A DNA stretch of 64,000 nt from Panulirus ornatus (lineage: Eukaryota > Arthropoda > Malacostraca > Decapoda > Palinuridae): the NCBI RefSeq assembly GCF_036320965.1, contig NC_092251.1:4108501-4172500 (forward strand), given 5' to 3'. The position numbers and the translations under genes were made by a program. Within the stretch, counting starts at the first letter, position 1, and every line of letters starts with the position of its first letter. The notes beneath the pieces are model-generated. The model made no database searches. It worked only from the letters and a program-made list of their open reading frames with translations, and was not told where the DNA came from. Shown in pieces: positions 12,563 through 24,499 of the stretch.

Positions 12563-12821
12563 CTGCCCACTCCATGCAGCCGACCGTCTCTGGAGTTTAT
12601 CGCTCGCTAAGTAGAAGTCATTCAGGGGAGAAAATGGTGTACAGTCTGCAAAGACGTCGAGTTCTTCTTCTCATGCCGCCCTGGGGGATAAGACGGTCCA
12701 TTTTCCCTCCTGCTGCGTCTGGGGTGTGGGAGGTGTGGGAGGTGTGGGGGTGTTGTTGGAAGGGGGGTGGATGGGTGGGTATATGGATGGGTGGCTGTGG
12801 GTCCTCACTTGCCTTATAGAA

Positions 12822-13200
12822 CAAGGTCACACAGATAAACTGATTGACTTTGGTGGTCACACAGCTAGGCTGATATAACCTTAGAGGTCACATAACTAGA
12901 CTGATAACCTGATGGGGTCACACAGCTCGACTGATAACCTGATGGGTCACACAGCTAGACTGATAACCTGAGGGGGTCACACAGCTAGACTGATAACCTG
13001 ATGGGGTCACACAGCTAGACTGATAACCTGAGGGGGTCACACAGCTAGACTGATAACCTGATGGGGTCACACAGCTAGACTGATAACCTGAGGGGGTCAC
13101 ACAGCTAGACTGATAACCTGAGGGGGTCACACAGCTCGACTAACCTAACCTTATAGGTAACACAGGCTACCCTAGGCTCAATGAAACCACAGCTAGACGA
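12822..13200. repeat. 30-bp minisatellite
   Basis: Units of tgataacctgatggggtcac plus acagctagac repeat about eight times almost perfectly (12900-13140). Decayed units lie on both sides (12822-12900, 13140-13200). Alternation of gatgggg and gaggggg gives a partial 60-bp higher-order pattern. Confidence 0.93.
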
Positions 13201-13339
13201 ATGAGCCGTAATGTATATAAAATGGCTGAGACTATTTCTCGACTCAGTTCAAGCTTACGTATGTACGGGGAGGATGTATCATACTCATGGGACTCCATCT
13301 CTTGAATTTTATCCTCTGTTATACTTTCTGAATTTCTAT

Positions 13340-13452
13340 ATGCCGTCCACATACGCAGTTTCATTATTCAGTTTATTCCATTCATCCACCACTCTTATTC
13401 TGTAACAGTATCTATCTACATCCTTTTTAATAAGTTTCATATTCAATTTCAT
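13340..13452 (-). mobile_element. Non-LTR retrotransposon, C-terminal ORF2 remnant
   Basis: The minus strand reads MKLIKKDVDRYCYRIRVVDE then WNKLNNETAYVDGI and a stop. This is the typical tail of CR1/Jockey-like ORF2 (…FF.YRVV.EWN.L…). It has the same layout as the element at 15570-15962. Confidence 0.75.
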
Positions 13453-15569
13453 GTTATGTCCTTTGGTGTGTTTCTATTTTACGTGCACATATTCTGAGCT
13501 TAGTTACATAAATATCTGTTTTGTGGGGATAGGGGTGTAGGTTGTGGGGGTGAGGATGTGTATTGTAGAGGAGGTGGGTGTAAGTTGTGAGGGTTTGAGA
13601 TAAGGTGGAGAAGGGATTAGAAAAGGATTTAGTTGTGGGTTGCATTCAGTATCATGACAGTATCTAGAAATATGGCACACACATTGATGACGAAGATTCA
13701 TTGGGGTTACTTCTGTTCACAGACGTACACACAGCAGAGCCTAGAAACAACGCGACTGATGACACTCCCGAAGCCAGCGCTGGTCTTGTGAAGACACCGA
13801 GGTTGTAGTGTTTACCTGGAGGAGGCCATTGAAAGCCAACACTCGGTAAGTAAGTGTGTCCATGTTTACAAAGAGAACAAATACCTCTGAAGGGTATGAG
13901 TGCTTCTGGTCATTAAGCCTCCCTTGGTTAGTAAGTCTCGTGAGTGCTTTGTCTGAGTACCTCTTGAGGGTGTCGTGTTAGTTTCCCAAGTGACATCTGT
14001 ATGTCTGTGCGACGCCAGGGTATTTAATCTAAGTGCCAACTGAGAGTATTTCTTGAGTTTATGGCGGTTTCCCGACTCCCTGGTGCTTCGTGTGTTATTA
14101 GATAATGTTGTTATCATGTCCTCTGAACACGCGATCTCCTTAACAGTGGAGGCAACACCGCGTCTGTGATAGGTTGTTGGTTTCCATCAAGGTGTCTGCC
14201 TTTTACGAAGTGTCTTCGGCGCGGCGTACGGAAATGCGAGTGTGTCTTTAGCGCATCTTGCGGCGGCGAAGGGGAGAGCATCCCGTGGTTCTCCTGAGGG
14301 AGGGGGGTAGTGAGTGACCTTGACCGCGGGGAACAGAGTTCCTCCCTCACTACCCACCCAGTGTCTGGCGCTCCATCGCTATACCGCCACTTAGCACACA
14401 CTACACAGCTTCTGTTTACTGTGCTACCTAAGGTTTTCTCCTCAGCCACGAGATCAGTGTTTAGATTTTGAATATATATTTAAGTATACACAGAGATTAA
14501 GAGTATCTCAACGATGTTATGGGTAAAGGATACATGGTTCAGGGTAGGTGGGTAGGTGGAGGCAAATCCAGAACGTATAGTTAGTACACGACACCGATAC
14601 TCGAGACTAATAGCTGGGATCGAAGACATAGAGGGCCGAGTGTGGTGATCGTTGTCCTCGTACCTTCCACAATCAGGTGTGGAGTTAATGCTGGATCCCT
14701 GGGTATGTGTGATGCTAAGTGCTATACCTCCACATATACTACAGTGTTGAAGCTACACCTACTGTATAGGTATAGTGTTAGCAGTCCATCGCATTGGAAC
14801 TCTTTTACCTTTCCATGTCTCATCTAACAACTGAAACCTGTCAGGTGTTTCTCCACTTCCTCAAAACCCCATAGGTTAATTTTCCTCTTCTTCCTTTATC
14901 TCTCCGTCTCTTTATCTCCGTTTTCCAGTGCCACATTTGCGTCCTAGTCTCGCTAAGGACGCCTGTCCGTGACTGGAGTCTTTGAATTGAAAAAGGTGGC
15001 GCTTGTGCTCCACATTCGTATGTAGAGTGTGATACTACACATCCATATGTAGGTGCGTTGCTCCATCCAGTGTGTAGGTTCGTTCTGCTCTTCCCGTATG
15101 CACCTCACACTCACACACAGATATGGTCTTTAACCCCAGCAATTTCCTGTGTGAGAGAGCCACTGATCCTCACCTCCTCCGAGGTGGCTTCATCTCTTCT
15201 ACGTTTCCTGTGGAACTCCCGTCCTCGACTCCTCCGAACAGTGTAGGTATTGTGCTAAAGCTGTACCGCCCTTGGGTACCAATGGACGGCCCACTACGCC
15301 GCCAGAGTCCAAGTTAAGGACTGGATTACGACCATTACTGATACAAGATGAATTAAAAAGACGAATTCTATTTTTGTTTTGTTACGCTTGGTGTATGATA
15401 GGGGATCTTCTTTTTGAGGCCGTTCGGTGCAAGAGAGACTCCCATCTAATAGGAATGGTATAAATAGTGTGTAGAATGTGTAAATATGTGTTTGAAATTA
15501 CTTATTTGTGATTACATATTTGTACTGAACGGGGAGGGGAGGTTTACATTCGTGGGGCCTTCATCTTTT
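13453..15569. other. Unassigned sequence
   Basis: No conserved protein, RNA or tandem repeat was recognised. A 111-codon minus-strand frame at 14114-14449 has no recognisable motif. Confidence 0.4.
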
Positions 15570-15962
15570 GAACATTTCCTATTATCATAAAACTTCTTAG
15601 ATCTTTGTATTTTGTCTGCATTAATTATGCCCTCGATTATTCTTTGTCATTTAGCCAAGACTCTTATAATATAAAAGTACTTCTTTACATCGTTTTTTAA
15701 CACGTTTTATCTTTTATGTCATGTTATACCCTCTGGTTGTCCCATCCCAAAATGTTTCTAAGAACTGTTCACTGCCTACGTACGTCATCAATCTGGTTAA
15801 CAACTTACAACGTTGTGATGAGGTCACCCCTCACTCTTCTCTCTTCCAAGGTGGGCAAATCTATGGCTTCTTTGCCCTTCTCAGTAAGTCAGCTCTCATA
15901 ACGCCGGTGCCATCAGTGTTGCTCTCCTCCGGTCCTTCTCTATTAGTTCTTTGTGCTTCTTA
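15570..15962 (-). mobile_element. Non-LTR retrotransposon, 3' ORF2 fragment
   Basis: The minus strand, with frame changes, carries KKHKELIEKDRRRATLMAP, then (E)EERRVRGDLITT, GSEQFLETFWDGTTRGYNM and the KKRCKEV/YKSLG tail. These are the thumb and C-terminal region of CR1/Jockey-like ORF2 proteins. Stops and shifts show it is dead. Confidence 0.82.
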
Positions 15963-15967
15963 AGGTA

Positions 15968-15969
<2 letters not shown>

Positions 15970-16032
<63 letters not shown>

Positions 16033-16038
16033 CGCGCT
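15970..16038. repeat. (GT)n-(GC)n compound microsatellite
   Basis: About 27 GT units run directly into about 7 GC units (Z-DNA-prone alternation throughout). Confidence 0.95.
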
Positions 16039-17048
16039 TCTTTCAATCTCCATTTATATATAATAAACACAGCTATAACATGTCCGCTCCAGCGGCAGGA
16101 GAGACTTATAAAGCTAAGTAAAGTGCACCGCTATATGGCACACCCAGTAATTTCGTCCTTACACGTAAGGTGCCTATATATGAAGGCAAATATTTGTGAC
16201 GAATTTAGCAAGACGGGTCGAAATGGTGTTTACTCTGGTGTCCCAATGAGGACAACTGTACAGCCCGCGGGGTGTGACGACCTAGCATTCGACCTGACCC
16301 CTTGATGGTTAGGTCGGAAGGTCACGCCATCCAGTTCAAGGGTCGCACCGCCTAGCTCAAGGGGTTTACTTATTTCGGTCATTCACAGTTCTCTCGCTGT
16401 TTTCCTATGTGCTGTAAGTCCATGGAAAGTGCACCTCTACAGAGACAGAAGTACTTCTAGAACGAATGTGATTTCGAAGCTCGTAGAATTGCCCTATGCC
16501 AAATATAATGACTTCTCCAGAGTCATTGGTTTCCATCAATACAGAGGGGAAAGCCCTTTTTTATGATATAAAGATCTGATTTTTGAGATAATCTTAATTT
16601 TTGCGACAACTCCCTTTACTAGAGCGAATTTCTAAACAAATAGAGACATCGGTTATGCTTGAGAACAGTATAAGAACATAGAAAAGAAAAGACAATGGCT
16701 AATATTCTCTTAAAATCCACGTAGAGGATGGCAAAAAGGGAAAATATTAGAAATTTCTCCCAAACACCGTAGATCGAACACCGTCCGTACTCAACAACAA
16801 ACAGGAAATTGCACTGTACGTTTTTTTTAAACCCGTTGTTGTTGTTGTTGTGGTTGTGGTTGCTGTTGCTCTCACCAGATTTTTGCCTGGCGTGGGGACG
16901 ACCCTGTCTAAAGCAGAGCCGCTTTTTCTCTCTCATTCTTTGAACTGTAGAACAAAATGAAATATTAAAGTAACAGCTTAATGAGACAAGAGAGAAGATG
17001 GTTCGCCTCCTCTACGAGAAGGATGACCTTGGGTTATGTATGCTCTTG
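16039..17048. other. Unassigned sequence
   Basis: No recognisable gene. A (TTG)n patch lies near 16838-16870. Confidence 0.4.
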
Positions 17049-17687
17049 GTGTGTGTGTGTGTGTGTGTGTGTTTTTCTCGACGTCCAAGAATATGAGGTT
17101 CCAGCTCCAGCCACACTCACTGCCTCTCTCCCCTCCTCCATGTTGACAAGTTTCATTTTCGTTGTGTCGAGTGAAACTCTAAACAAAGTGTCTGTCTGTG
17201 GTGAGTGATGATCCACTGATTCATCACCTTGTTAGGTGCCGCGATTAGAGGCTGAGTCAGCAGGACCCAGACCTCGCTCGGTGTCAGCGTCTCTCGCCCC
17301 GTCCGTCAGCAATGTCAGCACCTTAATTCCGTGTCTCAAACCCATGATATGATATATCTGGGATGCTCGATTTTCTTGGAGGGGAAATTGAATTTGTTTT
17401 ACCATAAATCGATTGTTTTTACAATCGAGCTAGTACTGTGTGGTCTCGTTAATGGTTTACGTATGTAACATTCTCGCTCTCAGAGGAAGAAATTAAGGAA
17501 ATAACCGCAGAAAAAGGGGAAAGAGAACCAGTGGCTAAGCGTAGAAAATGTAGGTCGTGTTTCGAGGTTACAAAGATTTTCTTTTTTACAAAAAGATCGT
17601 TAGCCTTAGGTTCAACTAGACATACACACTATGTCAATCGGAAAATTAGTTTTGTAAGTTTAACTTACATATTGAAGGTTGTCGTTG

Positions 17688-17692
<5 letters not shown>

Positions 17693-17738
<46 letters not shown>
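17693..17738. repeat. (GT)n microsatellite
   Basis: About 22 GT units; a shorter (GT)11 lies at 17049-17071. Flanks (ttctttca.tctccatttatata) match those of the 15970 array, see findings. Confidence 0.95.
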
Positions 17739-17740
<2 letters not shown>

Positions 17741-18159
17741 TCTTTCAGTCTCCATTTATATACATCTATAACCTGCCCGTGAAACAGTACACAGAAATTG
17801 CCCTTTCTGTTCGAAAGATCGCGAATGGACCTGCCTGTTGGTGATAACTTTGGCCCCTGTTTCTAACAGGTAGATTCCGCACCATCCTCTTCCAGTAATT
17901 GCCATATCCCAAACCACTTCTTCCTAGTACCATTACTTGTCTTAGACACCCTGTCATCTCACCAACGTTCACTATAATGGTTATCCATTACGCAAGCAAT
18001 GGACTCTCCTATGGCATGATTCCTGTGACATTATCCCTTGAATATCCCAATCTTTCCTATCGACACCAACCCATCCAGGCAAAAAGATCATGCATCTGAA
18101 AGAATAAAGTCATTCCACTTCCTGCCATTCAATATAGCCATGCGCATGGGGACCTCCCG

Positions 18160-18240
18160 CCTGTAGCTCGTCTGCGCCTGCTAAGACGTGCTAATAGCTA
18201 CCATAAGTTGGGTTTGAGTTCCGTTCGCTAATGTCCCTTC
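18160..18240 (+). repeat. Possible tRNA-derived SINE head
   Basis: CCTGTAGCTCGTCTG followed about 40 nt later by GGTTTGAGTTCCG resembles pol III A and B boxes (the B consensus is GGTTCGANTCC). Both boxes are imperfect. Confidence 0.35.
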
Positions 18241-18689
18241 CCCTTCAGCTGGGGTCCTGTGTTTACCATCGCTCATATGGAAGTGGAACCTTTAACGCCC
18301 GCGCTGCATATGGAACGCTTACTTGAAACGGTTTAGCCGCGTCAAGATGATGTGTCAGTTCTATTAAACGTTTATAGTCAGTGAGTTGCTAGCAATCTTC
18401 ACTGAATAGTATTTCAAAATCAAGAACCATCATGGTGGCCGGTCATTTCCGTTCGTTGATCGTATTCATGTCACCATTATTGGCTAATCTGTTACCATGA
18501 ATTCTATCTGTGATGAATCCATTAAAAGCCTCGAAGTGCTACCTCCAAATATCGAAATTGTGACAGCGATGATCATGTATACCAATGATGGATGGTGGTG
18601 CATCGGGCATTCATCTTTGAATTTTAAAGTCTTCACTGTTTCTTTCCATACATCACGAAACTTTGAAACTCTCTACCCTCTCGTGTCTT

Positions 18690-18866
18690 TCCCAGTATCT
18701 TCCTTGGCATATTTCAAAAGATAGGTTTTTCAGTTCCTCCAAAATCTGTGAGTACATTCCCTTGTTTCTTCTTTTTCCCCTTCATTAACTTCTCTATATT
18801 TTAATTAAGGTCCGGCATTGATGTGGTCTTTAGTCGGTGGCTGGAGCCTCTAACGCAAAAAAAAGT
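18690..18866 (+). mobile_element. Retroposon family B, copy 1
   Basis: It matches 53200-53342 over about 150 bp: aggtttttcag/cctcctccaaaat, ttcttttt(c)c(c/a)ttcattaac, and ctggagcctc, each ending in an A-run (aaaaaaaa). The A-rich 3' end and same-orientation copies indicate a retroposed element. No protein is encoded. Confidence 0.7.
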
Positions 18867-21800
18867 AAAAAAATCACTTTTCTTTGTCCTTACAATCCAT
18901 ATTTACCTTCCTATCCATCATGCAAAAGTATTTTGGTCTGACTGTTGTGAAGTGGGCGGGGCTGATGAACAGATGTGGTAAATGAAGAAGGGAGGATGGA
19001 GAAGAAGGAAGGAGAGATGGGTAAGAAGTGCACAGGGAAGTGGATAGGCGTGTCGAAAAGAACAGATGGTTAGACGTTAGAGAGAGGAATGGGAAGTGTA
19101 GATGTGTGGGAGGGGGATCTGGCTAGGTGTGGGGGCGTGGTATATAAACAAAACACATGTCACCATATTTCTTCATTAACACATAGATCCACTGCAGCTA
19201 TTTCCAGCAACGCAGAAGTAATCAAAATGACCTTGTAAGGAATTTCTGCATTAGACCCAAATGCCACCGCTGCCCAGGGCGTAAGATTGTCTCCGATAAC
19301 ATACCCAAGGAATTACGAAAACAGGATAGACTCACATCTTTCTTTTCCCCGAGTTTAGTTCTCGTTACAGTATGCCTCAGTGAGATAGCATTCACCAAAC
19401 GCGAATCAAATGCATGTAACTGAACGAAGACTTCTCAATGGCGAAATTATATGGAAACGGACGACTTGGTTGAATGACAAGAAAACAAATATTTGGCCAT
19501 AAAACTCTCTAATTTGAAACTGGAGAGCACTCAAAGGTCAGACACCATCCTGGGCAAGGGGCGTGCAAGATGCTCAATTTACTAACGTAATCCGGTATTA
19601 TAACTACAAGTTTTATGACCTCTGTAAATGAAAGGGGATACAGGCGAACTTACCCAAGTGTAAAAGTTTTACACAATTCGTGGTTCTAAAAGTTACGGAG
19701 GTAGGGGAGGACAAGCATGCATCCTGGAGGCGCCCCCCAAAACACTCCCACAGGGAGGAGGAGGAGGAGGAGGAGGAGGAGGAGGGGAAGGAGGAGCTGA
19801 GGAGTTGGGGTCTATTAGTTGGCGCCGCCGCTTGTACCCACCAGTAGGGGAAGGACAACTATTTGTTTGCCTTGGTGTCTGTACCGTGTTTACGTCCTCG
19901 ATGCCTGTCCGTCTCCCTCATCAACCATATCCCACCCTCCTCGCACCATTCTTAAACCTGCTCCTCCTTCTGTAATTCCATCCCGTCTCCATCTATACAG
20001 ATTAAGAGCTTAAGGTACTGTTACCGTCCTTTGAAATATAACCTCGTCATTGACCACCAGATCTCTGGTCTTTCTCCCATATACTCTACCATTTCCTCTC
20101 GTCCATTCTTGCTTTACCCACACTCGTCATATCCCTTGTGCATCCTTGATCTTTCTTCGTCGCTGACTAATTTCCCCCTTTTTTTTCCCCTCTCTCTTTC
20201 TCTCTGGCGACGCTCTCCTCTCCAGCGCACGCCAGCGTCCTACTTTCACCTCCGTCCGGTGCTGAAGAGACAGAGATGCCATGCTTTGACTGGCGTCAGA
20301 GGCGTCCGTCCATCAGGCGTCAGTGGTTTATCTTTGGTCTATCAGGATCTAGAACTAAGTCGTCACTCGGCTTTACATCCTCGCCGCTTTTATTTTCATT
20401 TCTTTTTTCCGGCCTCTGTTAGTGGATCATATAGTTCGCTGAAACATCATACACGAGTTAACTGACAGAAATAAACATCATCATAAGCTCAAGGGCAAGA
20501 AGCCTCACATTTCTTGTTTATTAACATATTCTTTTTAAATTACGAAATTTAAAAAGGTATCTGTAAATTAGGGCCAAATCCTTAGACTGTTTTTGGATGT
20601 CAAGTATAAAAGAAAACAGCGTAGATTTATCCTCTTTCAATCATCTTTCGTTTCTGGGCAGAATTTCGGCGTTCGTCTGATATTGAGAAGAACCGATGTT
20701 GGATACGTGTAGAAGGTATCTTATGCACAGAGTAAACAAGCGAAATGGAGACAGTTCCGTATTATTGTTTAGGCTGGGGAACGACAACGAGAGACAGGGT
20801 GCCCGCATGACGCTTTTCTTAGAACATCAAGCTTTTTCTTTTTACACACTGAACAGGAAACAAATATGGAAGAGAGATATGTCACCTGTTTATTGATAGC
20901 TGGAGTCAAGTTCCCAGCTCGCTGATGACAGATTTGTCTCCTCATGTGTTGTCCATTTTCTAATTCTTTTCCTGACCAAATGTGGGACATTAAAGTGCAC
21001 TACCTTTGAGAAGAAGTGTCATTAAAAGAATCTGGAGCATATGAACATTTTTTTTTCAAGAATTATGATACAACTTTATAGGCTTGGGCGGTGGAGGGAG
21101 GCGGCAGGAGCAGCAGTTCTCATTGCTTGTGGAGAAGGTAAAGGCTGGGGTCGGAGGAGGCAGTACCCCCAGTGACACACATTACCACACAAGCTCCCTC
21201 ACTGATCTCACTCTGTGAACATTCTTGAGAACGTTGTAGCAGAATCTTGGAAACACGTGAACAAGTGACCTAGTAACAAGCAAATAATCTCATAGTTCAT
21301 TTACGACTTTACGAAGATTAATCACGATCAAAGACGGTAAGTCAGAGTTCAAAAGCCACGCTTTGGCATTTATCTGCGGGGGGTCACTGTTGTTCTTATG
21401 ACTCACAGAAAACAGCTTCATGGTTGAACGCTGTTCTTTTGTTAGTATTTAGTATACTTCGTAGATATTTTCGAGGCGAGGGCGGTCTCTTAGGATAGCT
21501 GTGAGGGAAGGCAACCGTGAGGACGGGTCCTCCCAGCGATGGTTCCTCCGTCCGGGCAGCGAATAGGGGGAGGAGGGGCGGTCTCTCTGGTCAATAAGTG
21601 ATGACACAACACCCGCGGACGTCTCCGCTTTGTTGGGACGACCACCACCACCTCTCCCTCTTAACCTCGTTATCATGGCAGTGGACCCGTTAACCTCCTC
21701 CCTTCGACCTTCCCCGAGTGTTTTTTCCCCTCCACGTCCTCAATATACTTCTCTTGGTCCACCCCGACACTTAAAACCCTCCGACACCCACACTGTCGTC

Positions 21801-21997
21801 CAAGAATAGCGAACTTCTAACTTCATCCCCGATCAAAGACGGGGCAAGTTGCAGTCTCTAGATTCTCTAATCTCGAAGCTATTCGTCCCACGCTGCGAGG
21901 GAGAGTTGAGCTCTCCTGACTGGCACAGCACGTGGTCCTGGGGAAGGAGTGGGTGAGTGTTTTGGTCAGGGATAACGATGTGGAGGGAGGGATAGTG

Positions 21998-22001
<4 letters not shown>
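18867..22001. other. Unassigned sequence
   Basis: It includes (GAG)n at 19757-19788. Neither strand shows a recognisable exon. Confidence 0.4.

Positions 22002-22049
<48 letters not shown>
22002..22049. repeat. (GT)n microsatellite
   Basis: About 24 GT units. Confidence 0.97.
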
Positions 22050-22052
<3 letters not shown>

Positions 22053-23324
22053 ATGGATGGGGTGAGAGAAGAGGAGGAAACTGCAGCGACGTGGGATCAC
22101 AGCGTGTCATAACCTTATAGACGGAAGCAAGGTACCATATTGTGGCTTTGGACGGAGATTATAAGAAGGGTTGTGAATGTGTCTAGGAATGATAGGAGGG
22201 AGGGAAGGGGGGCGGTGCGTGCGTGTGTGTGTCGGGAGGCGTGATTAATGACAGTACTGGTCGAAAAGGGGATGTGTAATGGCTCTTTTTACAGAGGTGG
22301 GAGCGAAGGAAATTGTTTACGGGAGAATAGGATGGGAGGGGAAGTTATTGAAAGGAGACGAATGACGGCAGGAGGGACGTAGCAAGAGCGGACGTTGCGA
22401 AGGAAGTACATTCCATTCTGTCACCTCAAGTGGAGGAACTAAATGGTGATACGAAAGACTCGACTGATAAAAGGTGCTTCAAAAGCAAATGACGTCCTTG
22501 TTAACAGAAGTGGTTAACAGAGACGAGTTCGTAGACGTGGTTCCTGTAACTTTGCCACACTTCGTCTTACGCAGACTTTTCACAACCTCTGCTTATTTCA
22601 TAATGGCTTTTTGTGTGATACGTTGAGGTGCAAAAATGCGACGGTAGCGATTTTGTAGGGTGGGAACAGTGCCAAGGAATGGACGAACGAACACAGATCT
22701 TCACTTGTTCAAGAATGAGGTGTTCATTGGGGTGATCGATCCTAGCATATTCAAGGATGAAGTGTTCACTGGAGTGTTCCTATTTTTCATAGTTTGGCAT
22801 ATGATTGGCCCGTTCATTTCGCCTCATTACTACTGTGTTTCTTCCACTTGTGTGCGTGTATGGCTGTCGAATCATTTATTTGTTACAATCGTTTTGTATT
22901 TTTGTTACATCAGTTCTGTATATTGTGAATCAGCTCTAATCTCTTGTGGGCAGGTTCTTTTTCTTGTAAATTAGCTGTTTTCTTTTGAAATAATTCATGT
23001 CAACGTGTGTAAATCATCTTTGTTTTCATTTCGTTCATGATTTTGTAAAACAAATCTTTGATTGTTGTGAATTTGTTCCAATTGTTATAAGTTTGCGCTT
23101 GTGGTTTTGCACACTTTGTTTTTTGTAGTTTCATAAATCTATGACATTCGTCTCAAGTCGGTGATGTTTACATAGATTCTATTGTTTTTCATACGTATTG
23201 TAAATCTTTTACTTTCGTAAGTATCATAAATCCATTTTTTTTCAAAAGTGTTGTAAACTTATTGTTTCTCATGAATGTAAATCTGCTGTTTTCCATAATT
23301 ATCGTAATTCTACTGTTTCTCAGC

Positions 23325-23640
23325 AGTAGTGATGATGATAACTATAAAAATTATATAGTGACGATTATAACAATAACAATAATGATAATGATAATGATGA
23401 TAATACTAAAGATAATAATATCAATAATGATAATAGTAAAAATGATAATGATAAGAATAATCATAGTATAATGAAAATAATAACAATAATAATGATGATA
23501 ATAATGATAATAATAATGATAATAATGATAATAATGATAATAATAATAAAGATAATAATAATAATAATAATGATAATAATAATAATAATATTAATAATGA
23601 TAGTATTAGTAATGATAATAATAACTATAATATCAATCAC
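23325..23640. repeat. (AAT/GAT)n trinucleotide array
   Basis: About 300 bp of mixed AAT, GAT and occasional AAG/AAC triplets (taataatgataataat…), leading within 45 bp into a 215-bp (TA)n array. Confidence 0.95.
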
Positions 23641-23681
23641 GAAAATAATCTCTATATTGTCAATGGAGTTGTGTGTGCATA

Positions 23682-23903
<222 letters not shown>

Positions 23904-24185
23904 AAAAACTTAACCTGTTGTTTAGCCCGTAAAGTAACATTAAGTCAAAGGGCAGTTGTCTACTGAAACCAGGATATCCTCGACAAAAATGTACTCCTTT
24001 CCGTCCTTGACGATATAAAATCTCGTTGAAAGTGGCTATATAAATCACGGCAGAAAATCTACCGGGTTCAGTCCCGCAGCTGGGAAATGTGGACTTCTTT
24101 GCAGTGAAAAGTTCAGTGACGAAAACAGGGGAAGACTTTTCACTTGGGACGTAACCTCAAATCCGTCAACATTATCAAGAATATT

Positions 24186-24186
<1 letters not shown>

Positions 24187-24228
<42 letters not shown>
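24187..24228. repeat. (GT)n microsatellite
   Basis: About 21 GT units. Confidence 0.95.
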
Positions 24229-24231
<3 letters not shown>

Positions 24232-24421
24232 TGCGTATCTCTGTATGTGCTAGGATGTGTAGTATCATATATTTGTACACATGTGGTTGGACCCGAGTGT
24301 CTCTTTATCATGGAAGAGTGATCCATATTAACTGCAGTCGGGAAACTAAAATATATTTCAAAGAGGTTATCAGCTGACCGATCCTGAGACAGATTCTGGT
24401 TGAAGTTGATATGTAATTGTT

Positions 24422-24426
<5 letters not shown>

Positions 24427-24495
<69 letters not shown>
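24427..24495. repeat. (TC)n microsatellite
   Basis: About 34 TC units. Confidence 0.97.

Positions 24496-24499
<4 letters not shown>

Noticed and set aside
12822..13200. Regularly spaced repeats that might be a CRISPR array
   Set aside because: The units are directly contiguous without unique spacers, and the genome is eukaryotic.
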